DNA of 41,808 nt, from positions 1-41,808 of the IMG/VR virus record IMGVR_UViG_3300008339_000131, one strand, 5' to 3'. The DNA is from a virus. Shown here one piece after another: positions 23,376-33,098 of this stretch. The position numbers were made by a program, and so were the translations under genes. Each line of letters opens with the position of its first letter. Positions within the stretch are counted from its first letter, which is position 1. The notes under the pieces were generated by a model. It did not search any database. It was not told the origin of the DNA and saw only the letters and a program-made list of their open reading frames with translations.

Positions 23376-24883
23376 TGACTGGTACTTTTAATCAAAATAT
23401 AAAGAATAAATTTATTGAAGAATTGATTGCAGATGCTGCAAGCAACAACTCTCATTATTATGTTTCATTCGGTAAATTCTTTGAGTGGCCAGATGATAAT
23501 AACCCACCCCTTCCTAACACCTCAATTAAAGAGTCTTTCTATGATGTTAGTAGAGAAACTTTATTTGGTAAAAAGTTAGACTCAACTACTAATTTTGCTT
23601 ATATCTTTAGAAAAGTAAATTGGACAGCAAATACAGTTTACGATTATTACTCACATTTAGACAAAGATCTTTATACTAAAGATTTCTATGTAATTAATTC
23701 TACTAACCGTGTATATAAGTGTCTCTTTAATAATTACGGTACAGCATCAACAGTAGAACCAACTTTAACTATTAATAACGGTGATTTTGATACCGCTGAC
23801 GGTTATAAGTGGAAATACATGTTTACAATCAACAGTGTAAACGATAAGAGATTTAGCACTGATACCTATGCACCGATAGTACCTTCAGTTAGCGTACAGC
23901 AATTTGCTGAATCAGGTGCAATTCATGTAGTAATAGTTGATAATGGCGGCAATAACTACATTTCTTCTAACGGTACATTTGTTTCTATTCTTAGCAATAC
24001 ACAATTTATTTTAACAAATGCTACATCATCGTCAACAAGCGGTGCATATAATAACTCTGCAATATATATTTACTCTGGTAACGGTTCTGGTGGATACTCG
24101 GTAATATCCAATTATACAGTAAACTCTACTGGTAGATATGTTACTACAGTTGATAGTATTCCTAATCTAGATTCTACTTCAGTATATTATATTGCTCCAT
24201 ATGTTTATTTTTCCGGTGATGGTTATAATGCAAAAGCAATCGCACATGTTAATACAGCAACTACAAAGATAGAATCTATTGAAGTTATTAACAGGGGTTT
24301 AAGCTATTCATACGCTAACGTTTCTATAATATCCAACTCTTACTTCGGTAGTAATGCAACTGCTTATACTATTATATCACCTCAAAACGGCCATGGTTCA
24401 GATCCTATATCAGAATTAGGTAGTGATATCTTAGGTATATCAGTTAAAACAACTGGTACGGATAATTTCCCATCATGGGCAAAGTATAGACAAGTATCGT
24501 TGATGTACAATCCAAAAGCATCTTCTAATCTTCAATTATACACAGGTGCTACATTTAACCAGATGACTAATTTTGTTCTTGCATCTGGTAGTAAAACAGG
24601 CGATATTAATTCTGGAGATTCTTTATTAGGTTTAGGTAGACAGGGTACTGCTACAGTACTATATTCAAACACTACACACATTTACGTTTTAAATGAATCG
24701 GGTACGTTTATAGCTGGTGAAACTGTTCAATCTTTAGGTACAGGTAAAACTGCTGTAATTTCCTCTATAAATAATAAAGATTTAGTACCATTTTCTGGGG
24801 AAATTTTCTATTACAATAATATAGAGCCTATCAACAGAACAGGTATAACTTCAGAAGAAGTAAAGCTATATTTTAATTTTTAA
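23375..24883 (+). CDS. 8: Baseplate wedge protein gp8
   Basis: The 502-residue protein shows the gp8 start of marine T4-like phages: a FNQNIKNKFIEELI helix, then SHYYVSFGKFFEWPDDNNPP and FRKVNWTANTVYDYY. KCLFNNYGTASTVEPT and DGYKWKYMFTI follow. gp8 in T4 (334 residues) forms wedge dimers on gp6-gp7. The longer C-terminal half here has repeated Ser/Asn/Gly-rich beta segments. The next gene begins after a 9-base gap containing AAGGGA as ribosome-binding site. Confidence 0.82.
   Translation: MTGTFNQNIKNKFIEELIADAASNNSHYYVSFGKFFEWPDDNNPPLPNTSIKESFYDVSRETLFGKKLDSTTNFAYIFRKVNWTANTVYDYYSHLDKDLYTKDFYVINSTNRVYKCLFNNYGTASTVEPTLTINNGDFDTADGYKWKYMFTINSVNDKRFSTDTYAPIVPSVSVQQFAESGAIHVVIVDNGGNNYISSNGTFVSILSNTQFILTNATSSSTSGAYNNSAIYIYSGNGSGGYSVISNYTVNSTGRYVTTVDSIPNLDSTSVYYIAPYVYFSGDGYNAKAIAHVNTATTKIESIEVINRGLSYSYANVSIISNSYFGSNATAYTIISPQNGHGSDPISELGSDILGISVKTTGTDNFPSWAKYRQVSLMYNPKASSNLQLYTGATFNQMTNFVLASGSKTGDINSGDSLLGLGRQGTATVLYSNTTHIYVLNESGTFIAGETVQSLGTGKTAVISSINNKDLVPFSGEIFYYNNIEPINRTGITSEEVKLYFNF
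24765..24773 (+). promoter_or_regulatory. Possible internal late promoter in gp8
   Basis: CTATAAATA near the 3' end of gp8 would start a transcript at about 24779, 114 bases ahead of the large structural gene at 24893, which has its own good ribosome-binding site. It lies in coding sequence (SINNK), so chance is possible. Confidence 0.3.
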
Positions 24884-24892
24884 GGGAATACG

Positions 24893-27800
24893 ATGGCTGA
24901 ATTACAAACAAACTTAAATGTTTCTCCTTATTATGATGATTACAACGAAAGTAATCAATACTATCGTATTCTTTTCCGCCCATCTACTGCTGTACAAGCA
25001 AGAGAATTAACCCAGCTTCAAACAATATTACAGAAACAGGTTTCTCGTTTTGGTGATAGTATCTATAAAGATGGTACTATTATACAAGGCTGCGGTTTTG
25101 TTAGATTTCCTAATATTGCACAAGTAAAGTTTAAAGATAGCAACACATCAACTCTTGACTTTGGTATATTAGCAGTTGGAAGTGAATCATTAGCAAACAC
25201 ATCAACTGCAAGAAGTAATAACTATCTTCTAGTTTCTAATACTACAGGGGTTAGAGCTGCACTTTTTCAGGCATTTACCGGTGCTGAAGCTGCTGTAGAT
25301 ACTGGTAGTGATAATACAAATAGAGCTTATGTAGTTTACGTTGCATCTGGTAATACAGGTGGTGTACAAGTTGATACATTTAGTACATCTAGTGAACAGG
25401 TAGACGTCTATACATATGCACAAGATAAACTTGGACCATTAAATTCAGCAAATAAAATTGGTGTAATTTATACACTTTCATCTAACAGCACAGTTAATGC
25501 TCTTGGTGAAGGATACGGTTTACATATTAACCCAGGTGTTATATATCAAAAAGGTTTCTTTCTTAATACAACAGAAGCAAACTTTATTATTAAAGAGCAT
25601 AGTTCAAATGCTGCTGGTATTAAAGTTGGGTTTAATACAAAAGAATATATTGTAAAGCCAGAAGAAGATCCATCTCTTTATGACAATTCGATCGGGTCAC
25701 CAAATTATAGTGCACCAGGTGCACATAGATTGAAACTTGTACCAGAACCAATTTATTATGATTCAACCAATAATAGTATAACTATTCCAGATAGTTTCCT
25801 TACTGTGCTTGAATTTGATTCTAATGATGGTAGAACTGTAGAGCAAAAAACACAACCAGAATATAGTATTATTGGTGACATGATTGCTTCAAGAACATTT
25901 GAAGAGTCTGGCAATTATGTAATTAAGCCATTTAATGTTGATGTTACTGCTCATGCTTCTAATACAGAACAAATGTATTACAATATTTCTTCTGGTGCAG
26001 CATATATTGACGGTTATAGAGTTCCACGTCAAGGTGGTAGTATGATTCGTAAAGTAGTTGCAGATAGAGCAATTACAACTGAATCAGCTAACAGTCAAGC
26101 GCTAACATTTAATTATGGTAATTATTTCTTAGTAGATGATCTCTCTGGTGTTATTGACATTTCTAACAACCCAGAAGTAGAAATTTATAGTGCAAATCAA
26201 TATTCACTATCTAACAACCAAAGCTATTCAGGAGCACCTTCATACAGTGCGGTTGCTATTGCTAATGCTAACGTAAGAGCGGTAAGATATTCAACTGGCA
26301 CACCAGGAACTCCAAGTGCACAATATAGAGTTTATATATTTAACTACAGACCAAAACCAGGCGTTTCTTCATCTTTAGCTGCAAATGCAAAAAGCATTTA
26401 TGTGAACGGTACATATGGTAGAGTGTATGCTGATATTGTTGCAAACGGACAAAATCAAGTACAAATTAACGATACAAATAATAATAAACTTATATACTTT
26501 ACTGGTTATAACGGTGTCAAAAGATTAACTAATAATACAGGTGTTAACGACACTACATTTACTTACAGAACAACTCAGACTCAAAATATTACACGTTCTG
26601 CAGGTAAAGGTACAGCAGCTTTCACATTAGCAGGACCTGACAAATATTTCTATGGTGCAGGCACATTATCTGATGCTAATGAATTAGTACCAATGATGTA
26701 TTTTAACTCTAATACTTGGTCAAGTGAAATTGCAACAGGAGCTGCAATAGGCGGGGTTTCAAACGGCACACACTCCAATCTAGTATGGACATCTACATCG
26801 GTTAATATTAGTTCTAAACTTAGAGTAGGTTCTGGTCTTTATGTATTATGGCCTGCATCAGCTGGAGCTGGTGGTCCTGCATATTGCACAGTTACTGCAA
26901 TCAATAGTGCAAACAGTATCACTCTTACTCCTAACGTAACATCAGTTGCACCGTTTACCGGTTCAAGTGCAAACGTATCTCTATTCTTTAAGAGAGGTAC
27001 ACCAGTTGACTTTACTGGTTCTGGTAATACATTAACAATCTCATCAGATAGATTAACTGCAACAGTAAGTCTTTCTTTTGATCCTAACACTGCAGCAACT
27101 TATTCACTTGCCGCGCAAGTTCCAGTTACCAGAACATCTGCGACACCTATACAAAAAGTTGTTAAGAAAGATGTATATGTTGCTATTAACTGTGCTTCAC
27201 ACTGGGCTAGTTCTACTGGACCGTGGAATTTAGGTCTTCCGGATGTTTATAAAATTAATAATGTATGGGTGGGGTCAAATTTTGCTAATACTAATCAAGA
27301 TAGAACTGGCTGGTTCGTTTTAGATAACGGACAGAGAGACAGTCACTATCAACATGCACAATTAGTATTAAAACCTGCATACAAAAATAACATCACATCT
27401 GCATCAAGAATATTTGTAAGTCTTAATCACTTCCAGGCAAATATTACTTCTTCGCAAGCTGGTTTCTTCTCTGTAGATTCTTATCCACTAGATGATGCTA
27501 ATACTGCAAATACATCAGCAATTGCAACTGCAGAGATACCATTATTCATATCTGACACCACAAACACTTATGATCTAAGAAATCATATAGATATTAGACC
27601 GGTATTTGCTAATACTGCAGTAAGTAATTCAGGTAATACAACATTTGGACAGTATACCATTAACCCTGTAAATAATTTTAGCACATTTGTTACAGGGGGT
27701 GTATCAGGTATATCAATAGAGCCAGATTCAAATTTCTCTTATAATGTTGAGAATTATCTGCCTAGAATAGATTCAATTATTATTACTAAAGAAGAAAATG

Positions 27801-27925
27801 TTCTGGTTAAACAGGGTATACCTTCTAACGATCCTAAATTACCATCAATAAATAATGCAGGTATTAAAATAGCGGATGTTATAGTACCTCCATATCCTTC
27901 ACTTACATTCCAAGAAGCAGAATAA
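24893..27925 (+). CDS. Large virion structural protein, DUF4815 type
   Basis: The 1010-residue protein begins with LNVSPYYDDYNESNQYYRILFRPSTAVQARELTQLQ, the start I associate with DUF4815 structural proteins of cyanophages. The same area has QTILQKQVSRFGDSIYKDGT. The rest is beta-rich with many Thr/Ser/Asn residues. Such proteins are thought to form the peripheral baseplate or fibre network. It ends with IADVIVPPYPSLTFQEAE and a TAA. The next ORF begins 3 bases later in the same frame, and the two may be parts of one ancestral protein. Confidence 0.75.
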   Translation: MAELQTNLNVSPYYDDYNESNQYYRILFRPSTAVQARELTQLQTILQKQVSRFGDSIYKDGTIIQGCGFVRFPNIAQVKFKDSNTSTLDFGILAVGSESLANTSTARSNNYLLVSNTTGVRAALFQAFTGAEAAVDTGSDNTNRAYVVYVASGNTGGVQVDTFSTSSEQVDVYTYAQDKLGPLNSANKIGVIYTLSSNSTVNALGEGYGLHINPGVIYQKGFFLNTTEANFIIKEHSSNAAGIKVGFNTKEYIVKPEEDPSLYDNSIGSPNYSAPGAHRLKLVPEPIYYDSTNNSITIPDSFLTVLEFDSNDGRTVEQKTQPEYSIIGDMIASRTFEESGNYVIKPFNVDVTAHASNTEQMYYNISSGAAYIDGYRVPRQGGSMIRKVVADRAITTESANSQALTFNYGNYFLVDDLSGVIDISNNPEVEIYSANQYSLSNNQSYSGAPSYSAVAIANANVRAVRYSTGTPGTPSAQYRVYIFNYRPKPGVSSSLAANAKSIYVNGTYGRVYADIVANGQNQVQINDTNNNKLIYFTGYNGVKRLTNNTGVNDTTFTYRTTQTQNITRSAGKGTAAFTLAGPDKYFYGAGTLSDANELVPMMYFNSNTWSSEIATGAAIGGVSNGTHSNLVWTSTSVNISSKLRVGSGLYVLWPASAGAGGPAYCTVTAINSANSITLTPNVTSVAPFTGSSANVSLFFKRGTPVDFTGSGNTLTISSDRLTATVSLSFDPNTAATYSLAAQVPVTRTSATPIQKVVKKDVYVAINCASHWASSTGPWNLGLPDVYKINNVWVGSNFANTNQDRTGWFVLDNGQRDSHYQHAQLVLKPAYKNNITSASRIFVSLNHFQANITSSQAGFFSVDSYPLDDANTANTSAIATAEIPLFISDTTNTYDLRNHIDIRPVFANTAVSNSGNTTFGQYTINPVNNFSTFVTGGVSGISIEPDSNFSYNVENYLPRIDSIIITKEENVLVKQGIPSNDPKLPSINNAGIKIADVIVPPYPSLTFQEAE

Positions 27926-27928
27926 AAT

Positions 27929-30913
27929 ATGACTTATAATAGAAGAGATCTTGCAGTAAAAGTAAATCTTGCTAAAAATACTAAAGGCTACACTATGAAA
28001 GACATAGGTGCCTTAGAAGAAAGAATTGCAAAGATTGAATATTACACTGTTCTTAATGCTCTTGCTCTAGATGCTAAAACTCTTTCTATTAGAGATATCT
28101 CAGGCAACTTTGAACGTTTTAAAGATGGTATTTTTGCTGATCCTTTTAATGATGATTCTATTGCAAGATCAAATGATATTGAGTTTAACCTTGCAGTAGA
28201 CTCATCAAAGTCTATTGCTCGACCTAACTTTAATGAACTCTATCATAAGTTTGATTTACAAACATCAACAAGCTCTAATATTAGATTAGCTGGAAGACTT
28301 CTTATGCTCGATTATACGAGTGAAAAGACAGAAGGTAACCCTTATGCTACAACTTATAGAAATTGTACAGAGTCATTCTATAAATTTAATGGTAAACTAA
28401 GTATATTTCCCGCTTTCGATAGTGGTAATGATACTACTTTACAAGCACCTCAGGTAGTTAATATCGATATTGCAGGCGCATTTAAAGATGCAGCTGCAGC
28501 TGGTGCATTTAAAGATATATCTTCTATTCAAGGTAATCCAGAAAGCACTACTAGTACATCATCTAACCGTACTGGTGGTGGTACTAATATTACAACTACA
28601 ACAACATTTACTCAAAAAACTACAACTACTATTACTGATATTAAAGTAGGTAGTAATAGCACTAAACAAGATTTAGGTGAATTTGTTAAAGACGTTTCAT
28701 TTTTACCGTATTTAAGATCTAGAACAGTTGCAATTTATGCAACAGGTCTTAAACCTAATACCAGAATGTATCCTTATTTTGATAAAGTTAGTGTGAGTGT
28801 ACATTGTGCACCTGCTACAGTCAAGGCAGTTTATGCTACTGATGGTCAATTAGATCCATCTAAGTGCACTGGTATTTCCGCTGGTAATGAAGCATCTATT
28901 CTTGAACAGAATGGTGCGCTTAATTCAGAATTAGTAACAGATAGTTACGGTAGAATAGCAGTATTATTTACTATACCTGCTAATACATTTAGATCAGGTG
29001 ATAGAATCTTTACATTACTTAATGCAGATAGTTATGAAGCAGTAAATGCTGTTTACGCTAAAGCGGAAGCAATTTATACAGGTAATTCTCTCTCAGTTAC
29101 TAAACAAAATTTATCATTTAATGTTATAGAGCCAACATTTACTCCTACTACAGTATCTAATACAACTACTACATCTTGGTCTACATCAAATACTAGATTT
29201 CAACCGCAACCTGAGAATGATAGAGCCAGACCAGGTGATAGACCACCTGATCCTGTAGGACAAACATTTTTAGTTCCAGGTGTATCGAGTGAAGGTATTG
29301 GTGGTATTTACTTAACACAAATTGGTGTATATTTTAAGAAAAAACACCCTACGCTAGGTGCAACCTGTGTTGTTTGTGAAACAGTAGCAGGTGTTCCTGA
29401 TGTAAGTAGAATACATGGTAGAGCACGTCTTCTATCTTCACAGATTACTACTAGTAACGACTCATCATCTGAAACTGTATTTACTTTTGAATATCCTATT
29501 CTTTTACAATCAGATAGACCATACTTTTTCTATATAATTCCTGAAATGGATAATCCAGATTATGAAGTTTGGATTTCTGATGTTGGTGGTACTGATGTAT
29601 TAACAGGTTATGCTGTTACCCGTCAACCTTACGCAGGTATAATTTATGCTTCATCTGATGGTTCATCTTGGACTCCTTATCAGTCACAAGATATGAAATT
29701 TAATCTTTATAGAGCTAAATTTTCTCCATTAACAGGTACAGCTGTCTTTAGAAATGCAAGAGAAGAATACCTATCTCTTACTAACATATACAGAATAAAC
29801 TCAGGTGTACCTATTCAGACAGGTGACCTAGTTTATGCAGCTAATGCATCTAACCTTTCACAGTTTTTATCATCAAACAATTCTATATACCCGTTTGCAA
29901 GAGTTAAAAAGGTTGATGAAGTAACTGGTGTATTTTTTCTAGAAGATTCAAACGGACTCTTTAGCAATACAACATATAAAAATATAAGATTCTTTAGAAC
30001 TCCAGATTCAAGTAACACATCTTACATTACTAACAGTTACTTAATAGCTAATGCTGAGATAGTAACAATTGATGATCCTATTTACCATGGATTTGTTCCT
30101 AAGTTTAGTTATTTTGAACCTGCAGGCACAGAAATAACTCAAACCTATCTAGGTACAGCTAACAGCACATATTCATATGCTTATGATTCAACTGCAGTAC
30201 CTACAGTAAATGAAAGACTGATTGATTATACAGATTATGAAAGAGTAATTAGAAGTTATTCTAATGAAGTAGCTGCTGCATCTTATGGGGCTAACGGTTC
30301 TGCTACATTTACTCTTAATCTGGTTACTAACAATCCTTACCTCTCACCAGTTATTGATCTTGGTACTAGAACGTTCAATTACATCCAAAACAAGATTAAT
30401 AATGATGAGACAAACGAATATACTAGATATGGTAATGCACAAGCAAAATACATTTCAAAGATTGTTCAACTTGCAGAACCTTCTGAAGATCTAAGAGTTT
30501 ATGTAACTGGTTATCGTCCGGTAGGAACTGATATATCCGTATACGGTAAGTTCTTAAATGAAGCAACAGATGCAGAATCTTTCGATTCAAAAACTTGGAC
30601 TAAATTGAGTTTTGATACTATCAGAGGTATTAGTTCAGGTGCAGCGTATAGTTCACCTGCTAAAAACGAATCAGAAAAAGATTACAGAGAATATATTTAC
30701 GTATTACCTTCCACTAATGCTTACTCTACTTCTGCATTTGCTAATTCTGCAACCACAGGAACTGATCCTACAGGTGTATTAACTTATACTAATGTAGCTG
30801 GAAGTCAACACCTTCGTTATAATAAATTTGCAATCAAAATTGTTCTTACATCAAGCAACCCAGTAAACATTCCTACTATGCGTGACGTCAGAGCAATAGC
30901 ACTACAGATGTAA
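27929..30913 (+). CDS. Large virion structural protein, likely C-terminal half of the DUF4815 protein
   Basis: The 994-residue protein starts MTYNRRDLAVKVNLAKN followed by YTMKDIGALEERIAKIEYYT. I recall this helix segment inside, not at the start of, the long DUF4815-type proteins of related phages. A Thr-rich stretch (about 205-235) is followed by beta domains including GGIYLTQIGVYFKKKHP. It is in the same frame as the upstream ORF, separated only by TAA-AAT, and has no clear ribosome-binding site, so translation probably depends on re-initiation. It is a structural baseplate/fibre protein by context. Confidence 0.65.
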   Translation: MTYNRRDLAVKVNLAKNTKGYTMKDIGALEERIAKIEYYTVLNALALDAKTLSIRDISGNFERFKDGIFADPFNDDSIARSNDIEFNLAVDSSKSIARPNFNELYHKFDLQTSTSSNIRLAGRLLMLDYTSEKTEGNPYATTYRNCTESFYKFNGKLSIFPAFDSGNDTTLQAPQVVNIDIAGAFKDAAAAGAFKDISSIQGNPESTTSTSSNRTGGGTNITTTTTFTQKTTTTITDIKVGSNSTKQDLGEFVKDVSFLPYLRSRTVAIYATGLKPNTRMYPYFDKVSVSVHCAPATVKAVYATDGQLDPSKCTGISAGNEASILEQNGALNSELVTDSYGRIAVLFTIPANTFRSGDRIFTLLNADSYEAVNAVYAKAEAIYTGNSLSVTKQNLSFNVIEPTFTPTTVSNTTTTSWSTSNTRFQPQPENDRARPGDRPPDPVGQTFLVPGVSSEGIGGIYLTQIGVYFKKKHPTLGATCVVCETVAGVPDVSRIHGRARLLSSQITTSNDSSSETVFTFEYPILLQSDRPYFFYIIPEMDNPDYEVWISDVGGTDVLTGYAVTRQPYAGIIYASSDGSSWTPYQSQDMKFNLYRAKFSPLTGTAVFRNAREEYLSLTNIYRINSGVPIQTGDLVYAANASNLSQFLSSNNSIYPFARVKKVDEVTGVFFLEDSNGLFSNTTYKNIRFFRTPDSSNTSYITNSYLIANAEIVTIDDPIYHGFVPKFSYFEPAGTEITQTYLGTANSTYSYAYDSTAVPTVNERLIDYTDYERVIRSYSNEVAAASYGANGSATFTLNLVTNNPYLSPVIDLGTRTFNYIQNKINNDETNEYTRYGNAQAKYISKIVQLAEPSEDLRVYVTGYRPVGTDISVYGKFLNEATDAESFDSKTWTKLSFDTIRGISSGAAYSSPAKNESEKDYREYIYVLPSTNAYSTSAFANSATTGTDPTGVLTYTNVAGSQHLRYNKFAIKIVLTSSNPVNIPTMRDVRAIALQM

Positions 30914-30914
30914 T

Positions 30915-31151
30915 ATGAATAGAGTTGAACTAAAAGAAGTAGATAAATTTATTGGTCAAAAAGATAACCCAGGTGCTATTATAAACATAGATACTAGCGG
31001 TAAAGACGCTTATATTAATGCTAGAATGGCTAGACTTGAAAACCAAAAGAAGCTAAACGAAATAAATACTATTAAACAAGATGTAGATAACTTGAAATCA
31101 GATATAAGTGATATCAAGTTAATGCTAAAAGAGATTTTAGAAAGAAAGTAA
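30915..31151 (+). CDS. Small coiled-coil protein
   Basis: The 78-residue protein has an N-terminal polar part (FIGQKDNPGAIINIDTSGKDAY) and a C-terminal helix (about 35-78) with heptad spacing of Leu/Ile (LENQKKLNEINTIKQDVDNL). It should oligomerise. It lies 1 base after the large structural gene and directly before the S74 fibre, so a fibre-attachment or assembly role is possible (inference). No family is recognised with certainty. Confidence 0.6.
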   Translation: MNRVELKEVDKFIGQKDNPGAIINIDTSGKDAYINARMARLENQKKLNEINTIKQDVDNLKSDISDIKLMLKEILERK

Positions 31152-32579
31152 ATGACTGTTTTTGTAGCTAATGTAGATGTTTCAGCTGATTCTTTTGGTC
31201 AATGGCTCACCAAAACTAATCAGCTTGCTGAGGCTATGTCTAATGTAGCAGTCACTGTAGGTTCAAATACTGCAGTAGGTAGTGCAACAATTACAGGTAA
31301 TTTTACAGCTAATAATTTAGTTACTAGTAACACTGGTTCTGTATTACTTGGTACTGCATCTTCTAATTCTTACATTAATGCTACTTCTGTAGTAATAAGA
31401 ACATCTTCAACTGCTAATACAGTTTTAACATCTGCAGGTATGACAATAGATGGTGTTACTACTTATACTAAGACGTCTATGTCAATGGGTAATACTACTA
31501 TCAGAGGTGCTAATATTACTTCTAATGTTGCGGTATTCTCTGATTCAGTAACTGTAGGTAATAGTTATTTTACAAGAACAACAGTAAGAGCAGATCAAGC
31601 AAATGCTCTTAATGCATGGACATCTAACACCCATGTTGTTGGTGACGTGCAGGCAAACGTTTATATTACAAGAGGTATGTTGGAAGTTTATGATAACCCA
31701 ACAGGCAGTCTAGTACAAAATTCAAAACTTACATCTACTTCTCTTTATGTAAAAAATATTTTTGCAGATGTTATTACTCTTGCTAATGCAAGTACAAATT
31801 CAGTGTTTACCGGTAACACTACATTCTTAGGACAAAATAATTTCTTTCAATATGGTGTTACTGTAAATGGTCAATCTGAATTCTTTGGCAACGTTGTATT
31901 TACTGCAAATGTAAATTTTACAGGTTCTAATAATTACTTCACTAGAGGTTTTACATCTGCTAACATATCTTACTTTACTGGTGACGTAGTAGCATATGCT
32001 GGTATAGATACTACTGACTATATTAAATTCAATGGTGTAACAAGCGGTTCTACTACTTTAAGAGCAAATAATGCTGCTGGTTCTGCAACATTTATTTTAC
32101 CAACAGTAGATGGTACAAATCAAGACTATATTGGTACTGATGGTGCTGGTAAACTTACTCTTCAAAAGTTAACAGGTAATAATACTATTGACTTTCAAGT
32201 TAAGTCAATAGGTGTTGGTACAGCTGCTTCCGGTACTACAGGTCAGATTAGAGCAACCGGCGATATTACTGCTTTTTACTCTGATGATAGATTAAAGACT
32301 AGATTAGGTGATATAACAGAAGCTCTTGATAAAGTAGAGAAGTTAACAGGGTTTTATTATAAGGCAAATGATAAAGCAAAAGAACTTGGTTACGATGATA
32401 ATAAAATACAAGTAGGTCTATCAGCACAACAAGTACAAGAAGTACTACCTTATGTTGTAGTACCAGCCCCTGTTGATGAGAACTATCTAACTATTCAATA
32501 TGAAAAATTAATACCTCTATTAGTAGAAGCAATTAAAGAGCTCAAAGCAGAAGTCGACAAGTTAAAAAATGGCAATTAA
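31152..32579 (+). CDS. Tail fibre with C-terminal S74 self-cleaving chaperone
   Basis: The 475-residue protein has a repetitive Thr/Asn/Ser-rich beta shaft (about 40-350) with recurring short units such as FTGNTTFLGQNNFF and FFGNVVFTANVNF. The C-terminal 100 residues form an intramolecular chaperone of the S74 type: Ser377 opens the SDDRLK motif, followed by VEKLTGFYYK, VGLSAQQVQEVLPYVV and a closing coiled coil. In this family the chaperone trimerises the fibre and then cuts itself off just before the serine, giving a shaft of about 376 residues. The stop overlaps the next gene by 11 bases. Confidence 0.85.
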   Translation: MTVFVANVDVSADSFGQWLTKTNQLAEAMSNVAVTVGSNTAVGSATITGNFTANNLVTSNTGSVLLGTASSNSYINATSVVIRTSSTANTVLTSAGMTIDGVTTYTKTSMSMGNTTIRGANITSNVAVFSDSVTVGNSYFTRTTVRADQANALNAWTSNTHVVGDVQANVYITRGMLEVYDNPTGSLVQNSKLTSTSLYVKNIFADVITLANASTNSVFTGNTTFLGQNNFFQYGVTVNGQSEFFGNVVFTANVNFTGSNNYFTRGFTSANISYFTGDVVAYAGIDTTDYIKFNGVTSGSTTLRANNAAGSATFILPTVDGTNQDYIGTDGAGKLTLQKLTGNNTIDFQVKSIGVGTAASGTTGQIRATGDITAFYSDDRLKTRLGDITEALDKVEKLTGFYYKANDKAKELGYDDNKIQVGLSAQQVQEVLPYVVVPAPVDENYLTIQYEKLIPLLVEAIKELKAEVDKLKNGN

Positions 32580-32895
32580 AACTAATCTCACTGTCGATCA
32601 AGGTGCAAATTTTTTATATAATGTTTATCTAGTAGATGCTAATGGAACGTCAGTAGACATTTCTGGTTATACTGGCAATTGCCAAATAAGAAAAACATAC
32701 ACTTCAACAACATATAACACTATGAATGTTGCTATTACTGGTGCTTCTGGTCTTATTTCATTAACTATGAATTCTGTAATTACTGCTAACTTGACATCAA
32801 CAAGATATGTTTATGATCTTGAATTGTCTTCTAATAGTGTTGTATCAAGAATTATAGAAGGTGTTATAACTGTAAATCCTGGAGTTACACGCTAA
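32569..32895 (+). CDS. Small beta-sandwich tail protein
   Basis: The 108-residue protein is beta-rich, with an opening LTVDQGANFLYNVYLVDANG, a central SGYTGNCQIRKTY and an ending YVYDLELSSNSVVSRIIEGVITVNPGVT. This is the layout of small Ig-like or BppU-N-like modules that decorate baseplates and fibres, and I recall similar proteins in cyanophage fibre clusters. It overlaps the S74 fibre gene by 11 bases and the next gene by one. Function is by context only. Confidence 0.6.
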   Translation: MAIKTNLTVDQGANFLYNVYLVDANGTSVDISGYTGNCQIRKTYTSTTYNTMNVAITGASGLISLTMNSVITANLTSTRYVYDLELSSNSVVSRIIEGVITVNPGVTR

Positions 32896-33098
32896 TGCGT
32901 GACGGTACTATAGTAATAAAAAAATCTGGTGATTCACTTATTACTATAGCCAGATCAGCACCTGTAGAATCTACCATTATTGTAAAAACTACCGGTTATA
33001 TAATAGAACCTCTCTCTGTTCTTAAAAACGAAGAGACCGATCTTCTAGGCACAACCCCTTCCACTCCTAGAGTAGCTCCTTCAGTTACTAATTACTGA
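32895..33098 (+). CDS. Small hypothetical protein in fibre cluster
   Basis: The 67-residue protein has a strand-rich first half (GTIVIKKSGDSLITIARSA, STIIVKTTGYIIEPL) and a Pro/Thr-rich end. No family is recognised. Its ATG overlaps the upstream stop by one base, and its end overlaps the convergent glycosyltransferase gene by 7 bases with no room for a separate terminator. Confidence 0.5.
   Translation: MRDGTIVIKKSGDSLITIARSAPVESTIIVKTTGYIIEPLSVLKNEETDLLGTTPSTPRVAPSVTNY

Noticed and set aside
24893-30913. Use of a recoded genetic code (TAA as sense)
   Set aside because: All other genes end normally at TAA or TGA with tight overlaps, so genome-wide recoding is not supported; only this single stop is odd.
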